DNA from: Clostridiales bacterium
GTDB lineage: Bacteria; Bacillota; Clostridia; Lachnospirales; Cellulosilyticaceae
Direction of reading: 5' to 3'
Length of the DNA: 32,555 bases
Assembly (NCBI GenBank): GCA_019418225.1
Contig: DYCF01000050.1
Coordinates: 1 to 32,555, forward strand
Part shown: one piece after another, positions 23,437 through 32,082 of the stretch
Layout: each line of letters starts with the position of its first letter
Numbering within the stretch: the stretch's first letter is position 1
The notes under the pieces: model-generated
Told to the model about the DNA's origin: nothing
The model's database searches: none
What the model saw: the letters and a program-made list of their open reading frames with translations, nothing else
Position numbers and translations under genes: made by a program

Positions 23437-23682
23437 TTTTTTACCTCCTTCTGCACATACCAATCTTCATAGCCTTTCTGCTTTTCAAAGTCGCACTACT
23501 AAAACAACTTCATTTTAGTCTTGTTACCTTTATAAACTTACTTTAGTATAAAACATTTATCAGAAAAATTCATCATCAATATATTCAAGCGACATTTTCT
23601 CTCTATTTTTGAATAACAAGCACAAATTAATTCATGTTTGTTATTCTTATGAATTAGGATAAAACTACCAGAATAAGAAACT

Positions 23683-23710
23683 TGAATTTGCACATATTAA
23701 TAACATAGTA
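23683..23710 (+). promoter_or_regulatory. Forespore (sigma-G/F-type) promoter of the SASP gene
   Basis: TGAATT (23683-23688) and CATAGTA (23704-23710) are separated by 15 bases, close to the sigma-G pattern TGAATA / CATACTA. It lies 88 bases before the spore protein start. A hairpin with one bulged C (23719-23734 with 23739-23753) occupies the 5' end of the transcript. Confidence 0.62.
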
Positions 23711-23797
23711 ACCGCAAAAAAATAAATACCTTAACTTATTAAGTATTTATTTTAAACCATGCAGTTACTAAAAATCGACCTACAGGGGGCAATTAAC

Positions 23798-23968
23798 ATG
23801 TCAAACAAAAAAGCTTTTGAAACAATGAAATACGAAGTTGCAAAAGAAGTTGGAGTACCTTTAAAACAAGGTTACAATGGAGATATTACAGCTCGTGAAG
23901 CTGGTAAAATCGGCGGAACAATTGTTCAAAAAGTGTTTGAAAGCTACAAAGGGTCAGCAACAAAATAA
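23798..23968 (+). CDS. Alpha/beta-type small acid-soluble spore protein
   Basis: A 56-residue SASP that binds and protects DNA in the dormant spore. The family signature is clear: KYEVAKEVGVPLKQGYNGDI followed by TAREAGKIGG. The conserved germination protease site (consensus around T-E-F/I-A) is not obvious, because the N-terminal half reads KKAFETMKYEVAKE, where ETMKYEVA may be the cleaved stretch. I chose ATG at 23798 since CAGGGGGC lies 9 bases upstream. The start at 23759 would precede the family N-terminus. It is a single gene with its own forespore promoter and terminator. Confidence 0.94.
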   Translation: MSNKKAFETMKYEVAKEVGVPLKQGYNGDITAREAGKIGGTIVQKVFESYKGSATK

Positions 23969-23980
23969 GCAGTAACAACT

Positions 23981-24014
23981 AAAAATAGCCGTCTCAAGTT
24001 TGAGACGGCTATTT
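23981..24014 (+). terminator. SASP gene terminator
   Basis: A 16-bp perfect stem (23981-23996 with 23999-24014) with a minimal loop runs into TTTTCTC. It may also stop the minus-strand lipoprotein gene that ends at 24068. Confidence 0.88.
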
Positions 24015-24067
24015 TCTCTTCATATTGTTTCATTATGCCAAACTTTTATGCATATTATACCTTAAAT

Positions 24068-25201
24068 TTATTGATGTTCTTCTACATAAGCATTACCAAG
24101 CCATAAAAGGCCTTGTAAATTAGTACGCCAACCGCCAATCCAGCTATGGACTAATAGGCCACCTTGACTCGCCGCATTAATCTGTTCATCTTCTACTATT
24201 TGCGTATCTTCTGGCTGCTCTTCAGCACTTGGCGTATTAATCTCCTCATCTAACTGCTGCTTATCACTTTGTTTTCCTTCTTCTATTGCTTCTTCTACAA
24301 CTTCTTCTATTACTTCTTCATTTCCTTCTTCTGCTGTAATTACTGGTGGTGTTAAAACGATATTTTTTGCATCCGTACAATTAATATTTGAAATAAGTAT
24401 ATCAAGCTCATTTTCTAAATATTTACTTTCTGCCGCAGAAGCCTCGCCAACTACTTTCATATCAACTCGCTGTAGATTAACATTCTTAGCATTCCAGTAA
24501 TTTTCATTTCTCTCAAGTGTAATTCCTTGCTCATTAAAAGCTGCTAATTTGAAAGGCCCATTGCTTATTACATTTTCTCTATCCCATTTCTCAGCGCCAT
24601 CAACAATCTCCTCACGCAGTGGCATAAAGCTTTCTAAGGTCATATAATCTAAAAAAGCCTCATTAGGTTCTTCTAAACTCACCTCTAACACCTTAGTGTC
24701 CAATGCTAAAACACCTAAACTAGCTGAAGACATTTCTCCTCTAGCAATAGCTCCTGCATTTTTTATTTTAGCTGCTTCATAATCACCTAAATGACTGCCA
24801 CCTGTTAACGGATCTGCGCCTCTTCGCCAAGCATATTCAAAATCACTAGCTGTTATTTCTGTTCCATCAGACCACTGCCCATCCCTCAAATTAAAAGTAT
24901 ATATAAGACCATCTTCAGAAACTGTATAAGACTGTGCAATCCCATTCACAAATTCATCACCTACTTGACGCATAAGCCCTTCATATAAATGATTGATTAC
25001 AAGGGTTCCTTCTCCTTCATGATTAAACTGTGGGTCCAATGTGTCTGGCAGTGTATTTAAATTTAAACTTACATTTTGTATCGCTACATCTACATCTACC
25101 TTTTGCGTTACTTGTGATGTATTTTCCATACTACTACTTTGACCACATCCTACTAAAGCTACACTTATAAGTGTAACACCCAATAAAAATTTAATTTTCA
25201 T
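24068..25201 (-). CDS. OppA-like solute-binding lipoprotein with its central region replaced by an acidic linker
   Basis: The 377-residue product starts as an oligopeptide-binding protein: signal peptide with lipobox LVGC (C19), then lobe I motifs LPDTLDPQFNHEGEGT, LYEGLMRQV, YTFNLRDGQWSDGTEITASDFEYAWRR, ISNGPFKL and LERNENYWNAKNV. Similarity stops near residue 270, after the YLENELDIL segment. Residues about 290-342 are low-complexity and acidic (EEVIEEVVEEAIEEG). The final 25 residues (WRTNLQGLLWLGNAYVEE) resemble the OppA C-terminus. Family members are about 530-600 residues, so some 200 residues of the peptide-binding lobe are missing. There are no stops or frameshifts. No permease or ATPase genes adjoin it. 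It is unlikely to bind peptides normally. Confidence 0.85.
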   Translation of the reverse strand: MKIKFLLGVTLISVALVGCGQSSSMENTSQVTQKVDVDVAIQNVSLNLNTLPDTLDPQFNHEGEGTLVINHLYEGLMRQVGDEFVNGIAQSYTVSEDGLIYTFNLRDGQWSDGTEITASDFEYAWRRGADPLTGGSHLGDYEAAKIKNAGAIARGEMSSASLGVLALDTKVLEVSLEEPNEAFLDYMTLESFMPLREEIVDGAEKWDRENVISNGPFKLAAFNEQGITLERNENYWNAKNVNLQRVDMKVVGEASAAESKYLENELDILISNINCTDAKNIVLTPPVITAEEGNEEVIEEVVEEAIEEGKQSDKQQLDEEINTPSAEEQPEDTQIVEDEQINAASQGGLLVHSWIGGWRTNLQGLLWLGNAYVEEHQ

Positions 25202-25393
25202 TTCTTACTCCTACTATGTAATTTATAAATTTGCCTTCTATGTCCTAAAGTCTTTATCTCATCTTTATTTCTCTATCTATTTATATTTTATTTCTCCCTA
25301 CCTTATGATAACACTTTCTTCAAACAACTTCCATATTAGAGGCTAAATTACAAGAAATATCCACCTACTATACATCTCTCACTTAATGATCCC

Positions 25394-25442
25394 CATATAA
25401 AAACACACCTTAAAATGCTCTAAAGCTTTTTAAAGGCGTGTT
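25394..25442 (-). terminator. Terminator after the DUF6440-like gene
   Basis: An imperfect stem (25402-25415 with 25428-25442, one bulge and one mismatch) is followed on the minus strand by TTTTTATATGG. It ends the 25497-25679 gene. The rest of 25202-25496 holds no gene. Confidence 0.6.
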
Positions 25443-25496
25443 CTATAGATTTTACATTTATAAATTTGTTATCTTATATTTTGAAATCAAGCTATG

Positions 25497-25679
25497 TTAT
25501 TTATCTATAACAATATTTCCATTTTCATCTAGAAGCGGTAAAAAACTTGTTGCACCGAGGCCTACTGTAGAAATATAATTTACACCCGTTTGAGTATCTA
25601 CAGTAATTACTATTTTTCCACCTTCAAATGCCTCTTCATATTTTTTAGAAAACCTCTTTTTTTGTTTGCTTTTAAACAT
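25497..25679 (-). CDS. DUF6440-like small protein
   Basis: A 60-residue protein with a basic N-terminus (FKSKQKKRFSKKYEE), then GGKIVITVDTQTGVNYISTV and FLPLLDENGNIVID, the pattern I associate with DUF6440. The function is unknown. AAAGGAG lies 7 bases before the ATG. It forms its own unit ahead of the dehydrogenase gene. Confidence 0.8.
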   Translation of the reverse strand: MFKSKQKKRFSKKYEEAFEGGKIVITVDTQTGVNYISTVGLGATSFLPLLDENGNIVIDK

Positions 25680-25755
25680 AAGTTCGCTCCTTTTAATGTT
25701 ATATAAATTCTCTATAACTATACGTTCAACGCTAAAGCACCTATTGTTTAATTAG

Positions 25756-26712
25756 TTAATTGACTTTATTTCTTGGCTCGCCGGCTTGATAACTTTGAAT
25801 GTTTTTAGCAACCTCTTCTACAAGCGTTTTTCTCGCTTCTACGCTTGCCCACGCAATATGTGGCGTAATAATAAGCTTAGATGGGTCTTCTACACTATAT
25901 AGCGGATTCATAGCTTCAATAGGCTCCTTCTCTAATACATCCAGTGCTGCACCCGCTATTTCACCTTCATTTAAGGCTCTTGCTAAATCTGATTCAACAA
26001 CAATTTTACCACGACCTACATTAATTAAAATAGCTGTTTTTTTCATAAGCTTTAATGCGTCATAGTTAATAAGCCCATTTGTTTTTTCATTAAATGGTGC
26101 ATGCACTGCAACCACATCACTTGTTGTTAATAAAGTTTCTAAATCTACTTGTGTATACTCTGGATTATTATTTTTCCCTGATGTTGAATAGTATACTACA
26201 TTTACACCAAAGGCTGTCGCAATCTTAGCCACTTCTCTACCTATTGCACCAAGCCCAATAATACCAAATGTCTTATTTGCAATTTCCCAGAAAGGCCACT
26301 CTAAATTTGTAAAGATTTCACTTCCTGCATATTCTTTAGATTTTACATAATGATCATATTTTGCCATATGACTAATTAGATAAAAGAGCATTGAAAACGT
26401 ATGTTGTGCCACACTCTTTGTAGAATAACCTGCCACATTACATACGCAAATCCCTCTTTCACTCGCATAGGCTGTATCCACATTATTATAGCCAGTTGCC
26501 AATAGCCCAATCATTTTTACACTTTGGGCATCCTTCAGATTACTTTCATTTAATACAACTTTATTTGTAAGAATGATTTCTGCATCTTTTACACGCTCTG
26601 CTACTTCTTCAGGGCGTGTTGTTTCATAAACTGTAAGTTCTCCTAATGTATGAAGCTTACTGATATCAATATCACTGCCTAATGTTCTTGCATCTAATAT
26701 ACAAATTTTCAT
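25756..26712 (-). CDS. NAD-dependent D-2-hydroxyacid dehydrogenase
   Basis: A 318-residue two-domain dehydrogenase. The NAD-binding fingerprint is FGIIGLGAIGREVAKIA. The catalytic residues are the arginine in INVGRGKIV, the glutamate in VLEKEPIEAMNP and the histidine in ITPHIAWASVEA. The sequence is closest to the glycerate dehydrogenase / hydroxypyruvate reductase group; the substrate is inferred only at class level. I chose ATG at 26712 because AAGGAG lies 6 bases upstream; a longer frame to 26751 lacks a ribosome site. Confidence 0.93.
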   Translation of the reverse strand: MKICILDARTLGSDIDISKLHTLGELTVYETTRPEEVAERVKDAEIILTNKVVLNESNLKDAQSVKMIGLLATGYNNVDTAYASERGICVCNVAGYSTKSVAQHTFSMLFYLISHMAKYDHYVKSKEYAGSEIFTNLEWPFWEIANKTFGIIGLGAIGREVAKIATAFGVNVVYYSTSGKNNNPEYTQVDLETLLTTSDVVAVHAPFNEKTNGLINYDALKLMKKTAILINVGRGKIVVESDLARALNEGEIAGAALDVLEKEPIEAMNPLYSVEDPSKLIITPHIAWASVEARKTLVEEVAKNIQSYQAGEPRNKVN

Positions 26713-26913
26713 AGTTATCTCCTTGTTCTTATAATTAGCCTTATTTCTCAACTATATTGCTACTATAAATTTATTGTACTATGTTCTTAATAACTTGCCT
26801 ATTCATTTTTAGAAGAAAACAGCCTCCTTATATATTACTTTTTAATATATTACTTTTTGATATATTGCTTTTATATATATTATTTTTTATAGCACAAGCA
26901 ACTATAAGTCTCT

Positions 26914-26955
26914 ATAATCAAAAAAACTGCAGAACCCAGAGCCCCACAGTTTTTT
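26914..26955 (-). terminator. Terminator of the SPFH/zinc-ribbon gene
   Basis: AAAAAACTG (26921-26929) pairs with CAGTTTTTT (26947-26955). On the minus strand the stem is followed by TTTGATT after its own T run. The neighbouring 26820-26890 is a run of imperfect TATATTACTTTTT-type repeats with no coding signal. Confidence 0.75.
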
Positions 26956-26984
26956 ATATATACTATTTTATTTTCTTAAAGCTG

Positions 26985-28064
26985 TTAAAACTTATTACCA
27001 CATTGTACACAGAATTTAGCACCTGGTGCTGCAACTGTACCGCACTGTGTACAGAATTTCTTACTTTCTGCTGCTTCTACTTTATTGCCACACTCTGGGC
27101 AGAATTTAGAGCCTTGAGGAATACTGTGGCCGCATTTACCGCAAGTCATCATGCCAGCAGTTGGTGCAGTGGCATTTTGAGATGCTGTATGATTCATTTG
27201 GTTCATATTATCTGAAAAGTTTTTAGCCATTTGCATGCCCATACCAAGTCCCATACCACTTTGTGCCATGCCATTCATACCTGGATTTTTAGTAGCCTGT
27301 TCCATAATATCAAGCTGTTTAAGAATTTGAATCTTACTAAGCTTTTCACTTTGAATGCTACCTAACATATTCATACTTGTTACATCTTTAAGTGTCTTTT
27401 CAATTTCCTCTGGAAGCCCAATATTGCTAATTGTAAAGTGTGTGAGCGTTAAACCTAATGCTTTGAAAGAATCAGCAACTGCATCTTGAAGTGCTTCACC
27501 AATTTCAATGTAGTTGGCTGCCATTTGAACAACTGTTATATTTAAACTACCAATAATATCTGCAAATTTGGTAATAATAAAGCTTCTTAATTGCTCACGA
27601 ATATTCTCTAAAGTATAACGTGATTTTGTACCTGCTACTTGTGTAAAGAATACAACTGGGTTTTCAATTTTAAAAGCATACGTACCATGTGCACGCACTT
27701 GTACTTGCCCATACTGAGAATCTGGAATCCATACTGGATTATTTGTCCCCCATTTATTATCAAGGAAATCTTTCATATTTAAGAAATAAACATCTGACTT
27801 AAATGGTGATTTAAAACCAAAGCTCCAGTGTTTAAGGTCTGCAAGCAGTGGTAAATTAGCTGTTGTTAATTCATACATACCTGGTCCAAAGACGTCGGCA
27901 ATTTGGCCTTGATCTACAAAGATAGCCACTTGCCCTGGTCTTACCGTAAGTTGTGCACCGCTTTGAATTTCTTGATCTTCCATTGGAAACATATATACAA
28001 GGGTATTACTACTTTCATCTAACCATTGAATTGAATCTAAAAATTGCTTTTTAAAAAATCCCAT
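26985..28064 (-). CDS. SPFH-domain protein with two C-terminal zinc ribbons (YdjI-like)
   Basis: A 359-residue protein. Residues about 25-235 are an SPFH/band-7-like domain of the 'virion core protein' YdjI group (VRPGQVAIFVDQGQIADVFG, GPGMYELTTANLP, FFTQVAGTKSRYTLENIREQ). A methionine- and glycine-rich linker (about 265-300) follows. Two zinc ribbons end the protein: CGKCG...CPECG and CTQCG...CVQCG. There is no membrane span; it probably assembles at the membrane. I chose ATG at 28064, with GGAGG 7 bases upstream, over the longer frame to 28121. In Bacillus, YdjI is linked to membrane stress; a role here is inference. Confidence 0.9.
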   Translation of the reverse strand: MGFFKKQFLDSIQWLDESSNTLVYMFPMEDQEIQSGAQLTVRPGQVAIFVDQGQIADVFGPGMYELTTANLPLLADLKHWSFGFKSPFKSDVYFLNMKDFLDNKWGTNNPVWIPDSQYGQVQVRAHGTYAFKIENPVVFFTQVAGTKSRYTLENIREQLRSFIITKFADIIGSLNITVVQMAANYIEIGEALQDAVADSFKALGLTLTHFTISNIGLPEEIEKTLKDVTSMNMLGSIQSEKLSKIQILKQLDIMEQATKNPGMNGMAQSGMGLGMGMQMAKNFSDNMNQMNHTASQNATAPTAGMMTCGKCGHSIPQGSKFCPECGNKVEAAESKKFCTQCGTVAAPGAKFCVQCGNKF

Positions 28065-28151
28065 CCCAATACCTCCAATTTGTTTGATACTTCTATTGTA
28101 CCTTATTTTTATAATATTCAAAGTATTAATTTAACATTTCTATTAAACGTT

Positions 28152-29381
28152 TTAAAACGCCCATTCACCCTCTTTTAAAACTGTAAATGTTTCTCCTGAC
28201 TCAGTCGTTGCTTCAATTGTTAACTTATTGCTTCCTACCATAAAATCATTATGCGTAATTGAAGTATTTGCACCTGCTTTTTCAAGTTCTTCTTTGCTCA
28301 TTTGGGCACCCCCAACGATATTCGTTGTATAAGCACTACCAATTGCAAAGTGACAAGAAGCATTTTCATCAAATAAAGTATTGAAGAATACTGTATTTGT
28401 AGCTGAAACAGGTGAGCTATGAGGTACAATAGCAACCTCGCCTAAGTAATGTGAGCCTTCATCTGTTGCAATAAGCTCTTTAAGCATTTCTTCTCCTACT
28501 TTTGCTTTGCAATCTACAATCTTGCCATCTTTAAAAGTAAGTGTAAATTCATCAATCATATTACCACCATATACAAGTGGTTTTGTAGAAGCAAGTACCC
28601 CATTGACACCATATTTATATGGCATAGTAAAGACTTCTTCTGTTGGCATATTGGCTACGAAATAAGTGCCTTTTGTACTATCTTCTCCACCACCTTGCCA
28701 GATATGATTTTTAGCAAGCTCTACTGTTAAATCTGTTCCTGGTGCTGTATAATGTAATGTTTTTATTTTCTTGTTATTTAAATAAGCACATTTATCTGCT
28801 AAGAAATCAGTATGTGCTTTCCAAGCAGCTACTGGGTCCTCTTCATAAATACGCGTTGCGGCAAAGATGCGGTCCCATAATAAACTTTCAGCTTCTTCTT
28901 TTGACTTATCAGGGAATACTTTTTGGCTCCAAGCTGGTGTTGGCATAGAAACAACACACCAGCATACATCTGAGTTACCGATATATTTTCTAAAAGTCTC
29001 TAAAGCTTTCCCACTACTTTTTTGCATTGCAGAAATCTTGCTTGTAGGCACATCCTTCAGTAAATCTGGATTGCCTGCACTGATTGTAATAAATGCCGCA
29101 TTGCCTTCAGCAAGTTCATTCATCTCTTGTGCCATCCATGTTGGATATTCAGACAATGTCTCTTCTGTAGCATGCATATAGGTTAATTTAGTAATCTCTT
29201 CATCACTATAGTCTACAAAGACACGTTTCGCACCTGCTTCGTAAGCGCATTTTACCATCTCTCTTGCAAAGCATGCCCCTTCTAGTGGTGTTCTAATCAA
29301 TAGAAGTTGGTCTTTTTGAATATTTACACCTACTTCTACAACTAATTTTGCATATTTTCTTAGATTTTCTTCAAAGCTCAT
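28152..29381 (-). CDS. M29-family metal-dependent aminopeptidase
   Basis: The 409-residue cytoplasmic peptidase matches the AmpS/PepS type, usual length about 410. Visible blocks are GVNIQKDQLLLIRTPLEG, the central IWQGGGEDSTKGTYFVANMP, and the metal-binding GSHYLGEVAIVPHSSPVS with AIGSAYTTNIVGG. The ATG follows GAGAGGACGG. It is 87 bases upstream of the SPFH gene on the same strand. Confidence 0.93.
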   Translation of the reverse strand: MSFEENLRKYAKLVVEVGVNIQKDQLLLIRTPLEGACFAREMVKCAYEAGAKRVFVDYSDEEITKLTYMHATEETLSEYPTWMAQEMNELAEGNAAFITISAGNPDLLKDVPTSKISAMQKSSGKALETFRKYIGNSDVCWCVVSMPTPAWSQKVFPDKSKEEAESLLWDRIFAATRIYEEDPVAAWKAHTDFLADKCAYLNNKKIKTLHYTAPGTDLTVELAKNHIWQGGGEDSTKGTYFVANMPTEEVFTMPYKYGVNGVLASTKPLVYGGNMIDEFTLTFKDGKIVDCKAKVGEEMLKELIATDEGSHYLGEVAIVPHSSPVSATNTVFFNTLFDENASCHFAIGSAYTTNIVGGAQMSKEELEKAGANTSITHNDFMVGSNKLTIEATTESGETFTVLKEGEWAF

Positions 29382-29413
29382 ATTTTCCGTCCTCTCGTTT
29401 TTAACTCATTAAG

Positions 29414-29441
29414 ACTTCCTATCTCATACTTCCTATTTCGT
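29414..29441 (-). repeat. 14-bp tandem duplication at the 3' end of the DUF4250-like gene
   Basis: ACTTCCTATCTCAT (29414-29427) is followed by ACTTCCTATTTCGT (29428-29441). On the minus strand the second copy includes the stop codon of the small gene ending at 29433, and the first copy repeats the same stop context beyond it. Confidence 0.65.
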
Positions 29442-29615
29442 AACGAATTGATTATTTTCCTTGCTATAGCTATAACCAACTTTCGCTAAACGTTCTTTGA
29501 TAGACTCCTTATCTACATCATAAGTTCTACAAAGTTCATCTAGTGAAGGTGCTTCATCTCTTAATTTAGTATTTACTAAACTTAATAATAAATAAGGATC
29601 TTTTGTTCCAAACAT
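29433..29615 (-). CDS. DUF4250-like small protein
   Basis: A 60-residue protein with the pattern KDPYLLLSLVNTKLRDEAPS then LDELC...VDKESIKERLAKVGYSYSKENNQF, which I recognise as DUF4250, common in clostridia and of unknown function. The sequence suggests a small helical domain, perhaps HTH-like. AAAGGAG lies 8 bases before the ATG. Confidence 0.88.
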   Translation of the reverse strand: MFGTKDPYLLLSLVNTKLRDEAPSLDELCRTYDVDKESIKERLAKVGYSYSKENNQFVTK

Positions 29616-29694
29616 AATCTTTCTCCTTTAATACTTAAGTATTTAATACCTTAAGCATTTAATCTATTTTTGTAAATTTTCTTCATTTTATCAA

Positions 29695-29726
29695 AGCTTA
29701 AGCCTTTTGTAAATAAAGCTTAAGCT
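29695..29726 (-). terminator. Possible weak terminator of the two-component operon
   Basis: AGCTTAAGC (29695-29703) and GCTTAAGCT (29718-29726) form a 9-bp stem with a 14-base loop, 16 bases beyond the kinase stop codon. No good T run follows. The same AGCTTAAG core forms the terminator at 63-88. Confidence 0.42.
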
Positions 29727-29741
29727 CTTATAAAATCCTAT

Positions 29742-31193
29742 TTAATTCTTATTGCCTAATTTCATGTAACTTTTCATTTTACTACTAATATTATTAGGCT
29801 GTAACATCATCATATTTACAGGAAGTGTCACAATGACACGTGTAAATTTATCTTTTTCACTTTCGATACGTACTTTGCCCTTATGTGATTCTACAATGTT
29901 CTTAACCATTGTGAGCCCTATGCCGCTACCTTCATATTGTTCGCGGCTCTTATCTCCTCTATACATTCTTTCAAATACATAAGGTAAGTCTTCTTCATCA
30001 ATACCAATCCCTGTATCTTCAATGACAATTTCACATTCCTTATTTTCTTTCAAGCTGGTTGTGATTTTGATTTCCCCTCTATCTCCAGTAAACTTAAAGG
30101 CATTTGAAAGTACATTCATCCAAAGCTGTTTCATACCATCTTTGTCTGCCATAATCATCACATTATCTGTTTCACTTGATTTTATATGATAATTAATCTT
30201 CTTTTCCTTCGCCACAATCTTAAAGGCATCAAATACCTCTCTAATACTTTCATTTAAATTAATGAGTTTAAAGTCCTTAGCGGTTTCATTGTCTTCAATA
30301 TTCTTAAGTAAATCTAAGTTATTTAAAAGCTTACCAAATCGTACTACCTCTTTATAGAGCATATTCATTTGCTCTTCATCAATTGGATAAATACCATCAA
30401 TCATGGCTTCTAAATTACTTTGTAGAATATGAAGTGGTGTACGAATCTCATGGGAAACATCTGAAATAAGTTTCTTACGAATTGTATCTTGCTTTTCTAG
30501 CTTCTCCCCTAAATAATTCATACTATGTCTTAAGGTTTCAATTTCTTTAATTTTACTCTTTAGTGGATACCTTGCATTTAGTTTACCATCTGCTAATGCA
30601 ATCGATGTTTTGCTGATTCCATATATATGATACGTAAATAATCTTGATAAGTATAACCCTGCAAAAATAAAGCACATTAAAATCATACTACAGCACCAAA
30701 CAATACTCATATTAATATCATTTTTAAATTTAATATCATTTACATTCAAGGTTGCCGATGGATAATAACCAATTCTAGCATAGCCAATCAACTTACCGTC
30801 TTCATCATGTAAAGGGCGGTCTTCAAAACAATATAAGCCATTTCTTACAGCAATATGATTTTGACTCTTTTGCCTAATCTGCTCAATAAGTTCATTTTGA
30901 GTTGTGCCCCAAATAAATTCTTTGCTAGGGGAAAGAACTGCCACTGAGAAGTTTCCCATGCCCATATAATTTTCAAGCATCAGCTTTTGGCCTAAATTCT
31001 GCTGCCATTTATCTTCTTCGTAAAGTTTTTCCAATACATCTACAAGCATGTCACTGGCATAGCTGATATTATTTTGAATATACATCTGAAAACTACGCTG
31101 AATAGTGACATTTACAATAAGGGATGTACTTAGTACCATAATACATCCTATGCTTAAGAAGATTGCAAATAACTGCTTTCTAATGGATATCAT
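29742..31193 (-). CDS. Membrane sensor histidine kinase
   Basis: A 483-residue kinase partnered with the response regulator upstream. Two spans (about 7-29 and 161-183) enclose a sensor region of about 130 residues outside the cell (NFSVAVLSPSKEFIWG and following). A HAMP-like linker covers about 184-235. The dimerisation box is SDVSHEIRTPLH with phospho-acceptor H248. The ATPase has N box WMNVLSNAFKFT, G1 EDTGIGID, F box FERMYRGDKS and G2 GSGIGLTMV. All are intact. Its start overlaps the regulator stop by 4 bases (ATGA), implying translational coupling. The ligand is unknown. Confidence 0.95.
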   Translation of the reverse strand: MISIRKQLFAIFLSIGCIMVLSTSLIVNVTIQRSFQMYIQNNISYASDMLVDVLEKLYEEDKWQQNLGQKLMLENYMGMGNFSVAVLSPSKEFIWGTTQNELIEQIRQKSQNHIAVRNGLYCFEDRPLHDEDGKLIGYARIGYYPSATLNVNDIKFKNDINMSIVWCCSMILMCFIFAGLYLSRLFTYHIYGISKTSIALADGKLNARYPLKSKIKEIETLRHSMNYLGEKLEKQDTIRKKLISDVSHEIRTPLHILQSNLEAMIDGIYPIDEEQMNMLYKEVVRFGKLLNNLDLLKNIEDNETAKDFKLINLNESIREVFDAFKIVAKEKKINYHIKSSETDNVMIMADKDGMKQLWMNVLSNAFKFTGDRGEIKITTSLKENKECEIVIEDTGIGIDEEDLPYVFERMYRGDKSREQYEGSGIGLTMVKNIVESHKGKVRIESEKDKFTRVIVTLPVNMMMLQPNNISSKMKSYMKLGNKN

Positions 31194-31876
31194 GCATGTT
31201 CGCCTTCAAATTTGTAACCGATACCTGTTACTGTTTTAATATAACGTGGATTCTTTGTATCTGTTTCAATCTTCTTTCTTAGATTCTTGATATGCACATC
31301 AATGGTACGGTCAAATCCATCAAAGTCTATTCCCATAACGGCTTCAATGAGCTGATCTCTAGTAAATACACGACCCGGTGAAGATGCTAACTCATATAGA
31401 AGGTCAAACTCATTTGGTGTTAACATTACTTCTTCATTGTTAATTTGTACGCTACGCTCTTGTAGATAAATTTTAAAGTGTCCTTTATCAAAAATTAATA
31501 CTTCTTTATTATCTTCACGTTGTTTACGAATTTCCAGAGCCTTTACTCTTGCCACCACTTCTCTCGGGCTTACCGGCTTAACTAAGTACTCATCTGCACC
31601 TAAATTAAATCCTTCTATCTTACTATCCAAGGTTCCCCTTGCTGTAATCATAAAGATATGCACATTAGAAACCTTTCGCATTTCTTGACAAATCTCTTCC
31701 CCTTGAATATCTGGAAGCATTAAATCTAATAGTACAACATCTATTTTATTTGCAAAAAATACATCTAGACCACTTTTACCAGTATAACAAGTATAGACCT
31801 TATAGCCTTCCTTCTCTAGATATTTTGTCATGATGTCTGCAACTCTTTCTTCATCTTCTATTACTAATACATTCAT
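31190..31876 (-). CDS. OmpR-family response regulator
   Basis: A 228-residue DNA-binding regulator: receiver domain 1-115 with phospho-acceptor D51 (VVLLDLMLPD) and lysine in DEYLVKPVSP, then a winged-helix OmpR domain (LTPNEFDLLYELASSPGRVF; RTIDVHIKNLRKKI; IKTVTGIGYKF). I chose ATG at 31876 because AAAGGA lies 9 bases upstream and the family N-terminus is NVLVIEDEE; ATGs at 31885 and 31933 fit less well. It precedes and overlaps the kinase. Confidence 0.95.
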   Translation of the reverse strand: MNVLVIEDEERVADIMTKYLEKEGYKVYTCYTGKSGLDVFFANKIDVVLLDLMLPDIQGEEICQEMRKVSNVHIFMITARGTLDSKIEGFNLGADEYLVKPVSPREVVARVKALEIRKQREDNKEVLIFDKGHFKIYLQERSVQINNEEVMLTPNEFDLLYELASSPGRVFTRDQLIEAVMGIDFDGFDRTIDVHIKNLRKKIETDTKNPRYIKTVTGIGYKFEGEHA

Positions 31877-31921
31877 CCTACTCATTCCTTTCCACAGCGG
31901 CTCAAACTTTATGTTTCTCCC

Positions 31922-31951
31922 ATTATAAAACACACATATGAAGAAAGTGAA
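31922..31951 (-). promoter_or_regulatory. Promoter of the two-component operon
   Basis: On the minus strand a perfect TATAAT (31922-31927) is preceded at 18 bases by TTCACT (31946-31951). It lies about 45 bases before the regulator start. Confidence 0.5.
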
Positions 31952-31965
31952 AAGTTTTCTTTTAT

Positions 31966-31993
31966 CATAAAGGATAAAGCATAAAGGATAAAG
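31966..31993 (+). repeat. 14-bp tandem repeat upstream of the response regulator
   Basis: CATAAAGGATAAAG occurs twice in tandem (31966-31979, 31980-31993), with a partial third copy near 32001. It is very similar to the sigF-downstream unit (AAGATAAAGCATGA). Confidence 0.7.
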
Positions 31994-32082
31994 GCTTTTA
32001 ACATAAAGCTTTCCGCTCTCTATATTTCTAAATTTTTTATTTTTTTTATTTCAATTATTAATTATTGTTGCTAATTTTATGC

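Noticed and set aside
23637..23760. SASP start at 23759
   Set aside because: It would add 13 residues ahead of the family N-terminus and overlaps the hairpin leader; ATG at 23798 has the ribosome site.
26820..26890. Origin or AT-rich regulatory element
   Set aside because: Simple TATATTACTTTTT-like repeats between convergent-type spacers, with no DnaA boxes or gene context to support an origin.
26781..27215. 144-codon plus-strand frame
   Set aside because: Its left half is AT-rich repeat and a terminator and its right half is antisense to the zinc ribbons; no ribosome site.
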